Part shown: positions 1-5,597 of the stretch, one piece after another
Layout: each line of letters begins with the position of its first letter
How positions within the stretch are numbered: position 1 is the stretch's first letter
Assembly (NCBI GenBank): GCA_046765875.1
Contig: JBKPSJ010000419.1
Location: 1-9,674, forward strand
Direction: 5' to 3'
Source of the DNA: DASRHY01 sp046765875
GTDB taxonomy: Bacteria; Actinomycetota; Actinomycetes; Propionibacteriales; Kribbellaceae
Length of the DNA: 9,674 nt
The notes under the pieces: model-generated
The model's input: only the letters and a program-made list of their open reading frames with translations
Told to the model about the DNA's origin: nothing
Database searches by the model: none
Made by a program: the position numbers and the translations under genes

Positions 1-193
1 TCTTCACCTCGTCGCGGAGCCGGGCGACATCGGACCGCGGCGATGGCGGCGGCGGTGCGGGCCGGGCGGGATCGCCCGGTGCGGCCGCCGTGCCGGCGCT
101 CGCGGCAGCGGTCCGGGCGGCGCTCAGCGCGAGCGCCGCCATCACCACCGCGGCGACCGCGACGAGGAGTGCCACGATGCTTAGCGCGTCCAT
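1..193 (-). CDS. N-terminal fragment of a membrane-anchored protein, probably DUF4446 family
   Basis: An open frame starts with ATG at 193 and is still open at base 1 after 64 codons. It begins MDALSIVALLVAVAAVVMAA, a single hydrophobic N-terminal segment (about residues 4-24). An Ala/Pro-rich linker (about 25-54) follows, then the start of a charged, probably helical or coiled segment, SDVARLRDEVK. This is the usual N-terminal layout of DUF4446 proteins (one membrane anchor, then a cytoplasmic domain), which as I recall often lie beside pheA and serS in actinobacteria. The defining domain lies outside the window, so the family call rests on layout and context. The start overlaps the pheA stop by one base (TGATG), so the gene is probably translated by coupling to pheA and co-transcribed with it. 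No function can be assigned from this fragment. Confidence 0.6.
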   Translation of the reverse strand, partial: MDALSIVALLVAVAAVVMAALALSAARTAAASAGTAAAPGDPARPAPPPPSPRSDVARLRDEVK

Positions 194-1134
194 CAGATCC
201 GTCCCTCCCGCAGCCTTTCCAGCCAGCGATGCGCGTCGGTGAAGTCCGCGTCCGTGGTACCCGGGCGTACCGAGGCCTCGGTCCGGTCTGCCCGCGGGTA
301 CGAGCCGAGGAAGCGGATGTCGGCGCAGACCCGGCGCAGCCCCATCAGCGCCTCACCGACCCGGGCGTCGGCAAGGTGCCCCTCGGCGTCGATGGAGAAG
401 CAGTACCGTCCGATCGCCTGACCGGTCGGCCGCGATTCCAGCCGGGTCAGGTTGACGCCGCGGACCGCGAACTCGTCCAGGACCTCCATCAGCGCACCCG
501 GGTGATCGTCACGGATGAACGCGACCAGGCTCGTCTTGTCCGCACCCGTCGGCGGGTTCGGCGCCGCCGGGCGGGACATCAGTACGAATCGGGTCACCGC
601 GTCCGGGTTGTCGCCGATGTCGGCGGCGATCGTGCTCAGCCGGTATCGCTCACCCGCGACCGGTGCGGCGATCGCGGCGTCGTAGTGCGAGCCGCGGTCC
701 GAGACCAGCACCGCCGCAGATGCGGTCGAGTCCGCACGCGACACCACGACGTCCGGGAGGTGCCGGCGCAGCCAGCCGCGGCATTGCGCCTGCGCGTGTG
801 GGTGGGTGACGATCCGCTTGACCTGCTCCAGCGTCGTACCGGGCCTGCCGAGCAAGGCGAACCGGACCGGGAGCAGGATCTCGCGGGTGATCAGCAGCGG
901 GTCGCCGAGCGCGAGTTCGTCGAGCGTGACCGGCACCGAGCCCTCGACCGAGTTCTCGATCGGCACCAGCGCACCGTCGGCGTCGCCGGACCGGACCGCG
1001 TCCAGCGCGCCGCCCACCGTCGGGTACGGCTGCAGCTCGGCCTTGGTGGCCGCGGGCAGGGTCCGCAACGCGGCCTCGGTGAAGGTCCCCTCCGGACCGA
1101 GGTACGCGTAACGGGCAGGTGGTACGCCAGGCAC
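193..1134 (-). CDS. pheA: Prephenate dehydratase
   Basis: This enzyme converts prephenate to phenylpyruvate with loss of water and CO2, the committed step to phenylalanine, in the cytoplasm. The 313-residue protein is a monofunctional dehydratase with no chorismate mutase domain. The catalytic domain opens with YLGPEGTFTE (11-20), followed by PIENSVEGSV (58-67) and the catalytic-loop TRF (181-183). A C-terminal ACT domain (about 200-280) carries DDHPGAL (209-215) and ESRP (233-236), the motif associated with allosteric phenylalanine binding. Length is normal and all key motifs are intact. The GTG at 1134 is chosen because it leads directly into the conserved N-terminus, and no other start codon is seen in frame in the 66 bases upstream. 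There is no convincing Shine-Dalgarno; a TAGGCT box ends 7 bases before the GTG, suggesting a leaderless mRNA. The next gene overlaps its stop codon by one base. Confidence 0.95.
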   Translation of the reverse strand: MPGVPPARYAYLGPEGTFTEAALRTLPAATKAELQPYPTVGGALDAVRSGDADGALVPIENSVEGSVPVTLDELALGDPLLITREILLPVRFALLGRPGTTLEQVKRIVTHPHAQAQCRGWLRRHLPDVVVSRADSTASAAVLVSDRGSHYDAAIAAPVAGERYRLSTIAADIGDNPDAVTRFVLMSRPAAPNPPTGADKTSLVAFIRDDHPGALMEVLDEFAVRGVNLTRLESRPTGQAIGRYCFSIDAEGHLADARVGEALMGLRRVCADIRFLGSYPRADRTEASVRPGTTDADFTDAHRWLERLREGRI

Positions 1135-1141
1135 GAGGGCC

Positions 1142-1147
1142 AGCCTA
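1142..1147 (-). promoter_or_regulatory. Candidate -10 box of pheA (leaderless start)
   Basis: On the minus strand the sequence reads TAGGCT, matching the actinobacterial -10 pattern TAnnnT, followed by 7 bases and then the GTG start of pheA. Transcription starting 6-8 bases after the box would begin on or next to the start codon. No clear -35 hexamer is seen. The same ten bases, CTAGGCTGGC, occur at the same place before the glycosyltransferase gene starting at 5445. Confidence 0.5.
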
Positions 1148-1194
1148 GAACGCCGTCCTGATGAGACATTCCGGTGCCCTTGGTGCTCACCGCA

Positions 1195-1222
1195 GGTACG
1201 CCGTTTCTGAGCCGGGCGTACC
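1195..1222. promoter_or_regulatory. 8-bp inverted repeat upstream of larB, possible operator
   Basis: GGTACGCC (1195-1202) and GGCGTACC (1215-1222) are perfect reverse complements separated by 12 bases. The repeat lies in the 107-base gap between the divergent genes pheA and larB and covers the expected -35 region of larB (candidate -10 at 1230-1235). That is a good position for a repressor or metal sensor. It does not match the NikR operator I know. GGTACG-type words are common in this genome, so chance is possible. Confidence 0.3.
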
Positions 1223-1229
1223 GGTTGGT

Positions 1230-1235
1230 TAATGT
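1230..1235 (+). promoter_or_regulatory. Candidate -10 box of larB
   Basis: TAATGT fits TAnnnT and ends 6 bases before the larB GTG at 1242, again consistent with a leaderless transcript. The intervening CAGGTC holds only a weak AGG that could act as a ribosome site if transcription started further upstream. No strong -35 box is seen. Confidence 0.4.
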
Positions 1236-1241
1236 CAGGTC

Positions 1242-1922
1242 GTGACTGGTGACGGCATCCACGACCTGGGCTACGCGCGGCTGGACATCGACCGCGCCCG
1301 GCGGACCGGTGACGCCGAGGTCGTGTACGGCGCGGGCAAGACCCCGGCGCAGGTGCTCGAACTGCTCAGCACGCTGCGGGCGAACCACCCCGACCGGCCG
1401 GCGCTCGCGACCCGGCTGTCGGCCGAGGCCCAGGAGATGGTGGCCGAGTTGGCGGAGTGCACCATCGACCCGGTCGGCCGGACCGCCGTCCTCGGGCAAC
1501 TACCGACCCCAGCGGGCACCGTCGCGATCGTCTCCGCCGGGACGTCGGACGGACCGGTGGCGATGGAGGCGGCGACGACCGCGCGGGTGTTCGGCGCCGG
1601 TGTGGACGTGATCAACGATGTCGGCGTCGCGGGTCTGCATCGGGTGATGGGCGTACGCGACCGGCTCGCGGCGGCGGATTGCCTGATCGTCGTGGCCGGG
1701 ATGGAAGGTGCCCTGCCCAGCGTCGTCGGAGGACTGGTCGGCGTGCCGCTGGTGGCGGTCCCGACCTCGGTCGGGTACGGCGCCTCGTTCGGCGGCATCG
1801 CGGCCCTGCTGGCGATGCTGAACTCCTGCGCGCCGGGTGTCACCGTGGTGAACATCGACAACGGGTTCGGCGCGGGCGTGTTCGCGGCGCGGGTGGCGCG
1901 GCGCGTCGGCGGTGCCGCGTGA
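1242..1922 (+). CDS. larB: LarB, pyridinium-3,5-biscarboxylic acid mononucleotide synthase
   Basis: LarB performs the first step of nickel-pincer nucleotide (NPN) synthesis. It carboxylates the pyridinium ring of nicotinic acid adenine dinucleotide and releases AMP, giving the biscarboxylate mononucleotide. The 226-residue protein has the N-terminal LarB signature (LDIDRARRTG, 14-23, then VVYGAGKT, 27-34) and a C-terminal PurE/AIR-carboxylase-like domain. Visible motifs are IVSAGTSDGPVAMEA (96-110), NDVGVAGLHR (125-134), VAGMEGALPSVV (151-162), PTSVGYGA (174-181), NSCAPGV (194-200) and NIDNGFGAG (204-212). Cys196 in NSCA is the likely counterpart of the cysteine that forms a covalent adduct with the substrate in characterised LarB; this is my inference from position. 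The protein is slightly shorter than the Lactiplantibacillus homologue at the N-terminus, but complete. Its TGA overlaps the larC GTG by 4 bases (GTGA), so the two are translationally coupled. Confidence 0.93.
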   Translation: MTGDGIHDLGYARLDIDRARRTGDAEVVYGAGKTPAQVLELLSTLRANHPDRPALATRLSAEAQEMVAELAECTIDPVGRTAVLGQLPTPAGTVAIVSAGTSDGPVAMEAATTARVFGAGVDVINDVGVAGLHRVMGVRDRLAAADCLIVVAGMEGALPSVVGGLVGVPLVAVPTSVGYGASFGGIAALLAMLNSCAPGVTVVNIDNGFGAGVFAARVARRVGGAA

Positions 1923-3154
1923 TCGTCTGGCTCGACTGCAGCGCCGGCGCCTCGGGGGACATGCTGCTCGGAGCCTTCCTCGACGCGGGCGCCGATCTCG
2001 GGGCGGTCAACGCCGCGGTCGCGGCCGTCGACGACTCGCTGTCGGTAGCTGTCGAGCCGGCGGTACGGCACCAGATCGCCGCGGTGAAGGCCTCGGTGTA
2101 CGTGCACGGCTCACCACATCCGGAAGGTCCGGCGCAGCACGTGTCCGCGATCCCGCCGGTGTCGCACATGCACGGCCGGAGCTGGCGCGACGTACGTGCG
2201 CTGATCACCGCGGCACCCCTGGCCGAGCCGGTACGGGACCGGGCGCTGGACGTATTCGGCCGGCTGGCGCGGGCCGAGGCGCGAGCACACGGGACCGATC
2301 CGGACGACGTGCACTTCCACGAGGTCGGCGCGCTCGACGCGATCGCCGACATCGTCGGGGTATGCGCCGCCGTGCACTCGCTCGGGCCGGACCGGATCGT
2401 GGTCTCGCCGGTCGTGGTCGGCTGGGGTACGCAGGTGCGCGGCTCACACGGAGCCATCCCGGTGCCCGGCCCGGCGGTCATCGCCGTACTGGCCGAGGTG
2501 GAGGCGCCGGTGATGGGCGGCCCGGCGCCGTACGAGATGACCACACCGACGGGCGCCGCGCTGGTTGCGTCGCTGGCCGACGAGTTCGGCCCACTGCCGC
2601 CGATGCGGATCGGACGGACAGGTGTCGGCGCCGGCGGACGAGACACGGAGGAGGTCCCGAATCTCCTCCGGGCGGTGGTGGGCACGGAGGAGACCGCGAG
2701 CAACCAGGCCGAGGTGGTCTACGAGACCAACGTCGACGACCTGGACCCGCGGATCTGGCCGCAGGTGCTCGCCCGGTTGCTCGAGGCCGGCGCCGCCGAC
2801 GCGTGGCTGACGCCGATCCTGATGAAGAAGGGCCGGCCGGCGTACACGCTCTCGGTGCTGGCGAGCCCGGCCGTGGCGGCGGCGGTACGTCAGGTCATGT
2901 TCGCCGAAACCTCGGCGATCGGGGTACGCGAGACGCCGGTGACCAAGCACGCGCTGGACCGGACGTTCGGCACCGTCGAGGTGGACGGCCAGCAGATCGC
3001 GGTGAAGATCGCCAGCCACGACGGCACGGTGGTCAACGTACAGCCGGAGTACGACGACGTGGTGACCGCGGCAAACAAGCTCGGCCTCCCGGTGAAGGCG
3101 GTGCTAGCCGCGGCCGTTGCCGCCAGCAACGACCTGTGGCGGCCGGGCGGGTGA
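1919..3154 (+). CDS. larC: LarC, nickel insertase for the nickel-pincer nucleotide cofactor
   Basis: LarC is the CTP-dependent cyclometallase that inserts Ni into the bisthiocarboxylate mononucleotide, forming the NPN cofactor used by LarA-type racemases and epimerases. The 411-residue protein begins with WLDCSAGASGDMLLGAF (4-20). Next come a His-containing segment (HMHGRSWRDV, 83-92), FHEVGALDAIADIVG (133-147), GSHGAIPVPGPA (175-186), EMTTPTGAAL (206-215), GVGAGGRDTEEVPN (235-248), and the C-terminal ETNVDDLDPRIWPQVL (269-284) and LMKKGRP (301-307). It is one continuous frame, unlike the larC1/larC2 arrangement joined by frameshifting in Lactiplantibacillus. The GTG at 1919 is chosen because the family N-terminus follows at once and it overlaps the larB stop; upstream codons in this frame only shadow larB. 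No larE or larA lies beside it. Its 3' end overlaps the opposite-strand membrane gene by 51 bases. Confidence 0.93.
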   Translation: MIVWLDCSAGASGDMLLGAFLDAGADLGAVNAAVAAVDDSLSVAVEPAVRHQIAAVKASVYVHGSPHPEGPAQHVSAIPPVSHMHGRSWRDVRALITAAPLAEPVRDRALDVFGRLARAEARAHGTDPDDVHFHEVGALDAIADIVGVCAAVHSLGPDRIVVSPVVVGWGTQVRGSHGAIPVPGPAVIAVLAEVEAPVMGGPAPYEMTTPTGAALVASLADEFGPLPPMRIGRTGVGAGGRDTEEVPNLLRAVVGTEETASNQAEVVYETNVDDLDPRIWPQVLARLLEAGAADAWLTPILMKKGRPAYTLSVLASPAVAAAVRQVMFAETSAIGVRETPVTKHALDRTFGTVEVDGQQIAVKIASHDGTVVNVQPEYDDVVTAANKLGLPVKAVLAAAVAASNDLWRPGG

Positions 3155-4678
3155 CACCGGCCGCGGTCGTCGCGGCCAGTCGTACGGCCACCACTTGGCG
3201 CCGCCACGTCGGCACCACACGATCAGCGCGATCAGCAGGATCGTCTCGACCAGCGGCGACACACTGTCCCTGATCCGGGTACTGATGAAGTCCAGCGACG
3301 GGGACATGTCGATGGCTCTTCGGTCCCGGCCGGGTACATAGGCGATCGACAGCATGGCCGTTCTGAGCACCATCAGCTTGTCCACCTGCGACGCAGCGAC
3401 CATCGCCAGCGCCATCCAGGCGGTCAGGTCGTACCAGGCCAGCGTGTACATCGACGTCAGCAGCCAGGCGATCGCGTAGATCGCCGTGTACCGGACCGCG
3501 TCGGGTGTCACGTCGTCCTCGGACGCCTTCGGCACCAACGCCGGCGGGAACACTTGCGACAGCAGTATCGCCACCATGATGAGCAGCACCCACGCCGCGA
3601 TCGCCACGAACGTACGGGCGACAGCGTTCGGCAGGAACAGGTCGAGCAGCATGTACACGACCTTGTGCGGCGTACCGGTGGAGATGAACGACGTCTGCGA
3701 TCTGGCCTGCTGGAACGCACGAAGCCCGACGAATGCGTACAGCCCCACCATGGTGATACCGGCGCCGAGGCAGACCTGCAGTATCTTGCGCGGGTTGCCC
3801 CTCAACGCCCAGAGCATGGCGATACCGACCAGCCCGATCGACAGCTTGGAAGAGCCGGCCATGCCCAGGAGTACGCCGGCCAGGAACACGTTGCGGCGCA
3901 TCGCGAGCAACGCGAGAACGGCGAACATCACCGCGATCGACTCGTTGTGCGCGCCGGCGATGACGGCCCAGATCAGCAGTGGGTTCGCCAGCGTCAGCAG
4001 GATCAGCCGGCGCCGCCGCTCGAGGTCCGGCCCCACGAGTCTCAGCGCCGCCAGTGCCGCGATCGCGAACGCCAGCGCCACCGAGAGTTGCAGCAGCCAG
4101 ACCGTGAGGTGCACCGAGTCGCCGGCGATCTTGGAGGCCAGCCACTGCACGCCGGTGACGATCGGGCCGTAGATGCTGTACGCGTTCTGCCACGGCCGCT
4201 CGATCGCGACGATCACCGGGTCGTAGCCGAGCCTGATGATGTCGGCCGGAGTGGTCTCGTACGGATTCCCGCCGGTCGCCGCGATCCGCCCGTACGCGGC
4301 GTGGATCAGCACGTCGCCGGATGCCATCGGCGGCACCAGGATCACCGCGACGATGCTGCCCAGGCCGAGCGCGATGAGCCGTTGCAGACGTGGTGCCCAG
4401 CCTCCCTTGAGCGCGTCGAGGATCTGGAACATCCCGTACGCGCCGATCAGGATCGCCGCCATGATCGGCAGCGTCGCGACCCAGCCCGTGGGGTGGGCGT
4501 CGAACCAGTACGGCGGAAACGGTTTCTTGCGGTCGCGCAGGGTGAGGACAACCACCGACGGACCGAGCAGCCCGGTGAACACGATCAGCGCGGTCGAGGC
4601 CAGATAGCAGGCGACGCCACGGCGGCCCTTGCGCCGGGCCTCGCTCATCACGGGTGTCTCGCTGGTTACACGGGTCAT
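3104..4678 (-). CDS. Polytopic GT-C glycosyltransferase (GT87/MptB-like)
   Basis: This 524-residue integral membrane protein probably transfers a sugar from a polyprenyl-phosphate donor onto an envelope acceptor at the outer membrane face. After a basic cytoplasmic N-terminus (about 1-22), roughly ten or more hydrophobic segments follow, for example near 25-45, 67-88, 100-118, 190-214, 226-242, 278-293, 298-318, 356-375 and 476-489. Family-like features are SGDVLIHAAYGR (120-131), whose acidic residue D122 lies in the expected first external loop, GNPYET (137-142), SIYGPIV (168-174), NPLLIWAVIAGAHNES (232-247) and LAWYDLTAW (413-421). These resemble GT87 and the mycobacterial MptA/MptB alpha-1,6-mannosyltransferases; mannose specificity is not proven. 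ATG 4678 overlaps the stop of the upstream family 2 glycosyltransferase by 4 bases (ATGA), indicating one operon. The C-terminus is an Arg/Pro-rich tail encoded partly within the overlap with larC. Confidence 0.8.
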   Translation of the reverse strand: MTRVTSETPVMSEARRKGRRGVACYLASTALIVFTGLLGPSVVVLTLRDRKKPFPPYWFDAHPTGWVATLPIMAAILIGAYGMFQILDALKGGWAPRLQRLIALGLGSIVAVILVPPMASGDVLIHAAYGRIAATGGNPYETTPADIIRLGYDPVIVAIERPWQNAYSIYGPIVTGVQWLASKIAGDSVHLTVWLLQLSVALAFAIAALAALRLVGPDLERRRRLILLTLANPLLIWAVIAGAHNESIAVMFAVLALLAMRRNVFLAGVLLGMAGSSKLSIGLVGIAMLWALRGNPRKILQVCLGAGITMVGLYAFVGLRAFQQARSQTSFISTGTPHKVVYMLLDLFLPNAVARTFVAIAAWVLLIMVAILLSQVFPPALVPKASEDDVTPDAVRYTAIYAIAWLLTSMYTLAWYDLTAWMALAMVAASQVDKLMVLRTAMLSIAYVPGRDRRAIDMSPSLDFISTRIRDSVSPLVETILLIALIVWCRRGGAKWWPYDWPRRPRPVSPARPPQVVAGGNGRG

Positions 4679-5445
4679 CGCACGGCTCGCTTGCGCAGGG
4701 CGCCGGTCAGGGCGCCGCGGGAGGCCAGCGCGCGGCCGACATGCAGGAACTGGCGGCCGCGGTGCAACTGGCCCCGCAGATCGGTACCGGACGCGCGATG
4801 CCGCAACTCGATCGGCACCTCGACGATCCGGAAGCCCTTGCGACCCAGGTCGATGATCATCGAGGTCTCGACTCCGAAGCCCTTCGCCAGCGGCAGCGCC
4901 GCCTCGAACGCGGCCCGGGTCAGACAGCGCTGGCCGGATAGCGGCTGCTGCGGTTGCCAGCCGGTCGCGGCCTCGATCCCGGCCTGGGCGAGCCTGATCA
5001 CGAACCCGTGCCCGCCGGGCCTCGAGCCGTCCGGCCGGGTCTGCCGCGGCAGAATCCCGATCGCCAGGTCGGCGGCGCCGTCGAGCACCCGCTCGACCAG
5101 AGGTTCGGCGTTGACGGCGGTATCGGTCAGGTCTGCGTCCAGGAACAGCAGGTGCCGTGCAGTGCCGGTGTCGCGCTCCTTCACCGCCGCGGCGCCGGTC
5201 TCCATCGCGGCGGCCTTGCCACGATTACGGTCGTGCCGTACGACGAGGGCGCCGGCCTGTTCCGCCACCCGGGCGGTGCCGTCGGCTGAGCCGTCGTCGA
5301 CGACCACGACCAGGTCGACGCCGCGGATCTTCTGTACCGCGCTCACGGTCGCCGCGATCCGCTCCGCTTCGTCCTTGGCGGGGATCACGCAGGCGACTCC
5401 GGTTCCCTCCGGACGCGACCAGCTCGCCCGATCACTACCCGACAC
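4675..5445 (-). CDS. Family 2 glycosyltransferase (polyprenyl-phosphate sugar synthase or GpgS-like)
   Basis: The 256-residue protein is a cytoplasmic GT-A fold enzyme using a nucleotide sugar. Motifs in order: VIPAKDEAERI (20-30), VVDDGSADGT (48-57), the metal-binding LDADLTD (102-108, D103 and D105), PLSGQRCLTRAAFEA (168-182), GFGVETSMIIDLGRKGFRI (189-207) and ELRHRASGTDLRG (213-225). A basic C-terminal helix follows (about 226-256). No membrane segment is present. The acceptor is unknown. The downstream coupled GT-C gene makes polyprenyl-phosphate a reasonable acceptor, supplying that enzyme's donor, but this is inference. I choose the GTG at 5445 over a frame open to 5535: the upstream 30 residues are Arg-rich, unlike the family, and a TAGGCT box lies 8 bases before this GTG, inside the longer version. 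Confidence 0.85.
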   Translation of the reverse strand: MSGSDRASWSRPEGTGVACVIPAKDEAERIAATVSAVQKIRGVDLVVVVDDGSADGTARVAEQAGALVVRHDRNRGKAAAMETGAAAVKERDTGTARHLLFLDADLTDTAVNAEPLVERVLDGAADLAIGILPRQTRPDGSRPGGHGFVIRLAQAGIEAATGWQPQQPLSGQRCLTRAAFEAALPLAKGFGVETSMIIDLGRKGFRIVEVPIELRHRASGTDLRGQLHRGRQFLHVGRALASRGALTGALRKRAVR

Positions 5446-5453
5446 AGCACGCC

Positions 5454-5459
5454 AGCCTA
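5454..5459 (-). promoter_or_regulatory. Candidate -10 box of the family 2 glycosyltransferase operon
   Basis: On the minus strand TAGGCT is followed by 8 bases and the GTG at 5445. It shares the ten bases CTAGGCTGGC with the pheA promoter region. The placement predicts a leaderless or nearly leaderless transcript covering both glycosyltransferase genes. No convincing -35 is visible. Confidence 0.5.
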
Positions 5460-5517
5460 GTTCCTCCCCGGCCCGTCGCCACCCGCACCTGCGTACCCGG
5501 GCCCGTACGAACCGCAG

Positions 5518-5534
5518 TGTCGGACAATCCGACA
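5518..5534. promoter_or_regulatory. 17-bp palindrome between the glycosyltransferase operon and arcA, likely operator
   Basis: TGTCGGA-CAA-TCCGACA is a perfect inverted repeat with 7-base arms and a 3-base spacer. Its left part, TGTCGGACA, is itself an odd-length palindrome (TGTC-G-GACA), similar in style to sites of FadR-type GntR regulators. It sits about 26 bases upstream of the candidate arcA -10 and about 59 bases upstream of the glycosyltransferase -10, so it could serve either gene. The regulator is not in the window. Confidence 0.5.
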
Positions 5535-5559
5535 ACAGGCGCCGGGTGCTGTGAGGTCG

Positions 5560-5565
5560 TAGCTT
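5560..5565 (+). promoter_or_regulatory. Candidate -10 box of arcA
   Basis: TAGCTT fits TAnnnT and would give a leader of roughly 25-30 bases before the arcA GTG at 5598, long enough to include the Shine-Dalgarno at 5584-5590. The -35 region is not recognisable. Confidence 0.35.
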
Positions 5566-5583
5566 GGGTCGCAGCGCCGGGGC

Positions 5584-5590
5584 GAGAGGA
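5584..5590 (+). promoter_or_regulatory. Ribosome binding site of arcA
   Basis: GAGAGGA lies 7 bases before GTG 5598. It fixes this start over the in-frame GTG at 5622 and over the much longer open frame that reaches back to 5157. Confidence 0.65.
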
Positions 5591-5597
5591 CAGCCGA

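Noticed and set aside
43..1161. Long plus-strand open frame opposite pheA
   Set aside because: Arg-rich, low-complexity translation with no family motif; it is the antisense shadow of a clearly real gene, as expected at high GC.
1457..1918. 154-codon N-terminal extension of larC
   Set aside because: It overlaps larB out of frame and is Arg/Gly-rich; the LarC family N-terminus begins at GTG 1919.
5446..5535. 30-residue N-terminal extension of the GT2 protein
   Set aside because: Not family-like, and it would read through the likely promoter box at 5454-5459.
3554..5554. 666-codon plus-strand open frame
   Set aside because: Antisense to both glycosyltransferases, with Arg/Asp/Gln-rich composition and no domain; a shadow frame.
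5157..5597. Long upstream extension of arcA
   Set aside because: Antisense to the GT2 gene and its promoter; the ribosome site and family N-terminus place the start at 5598.
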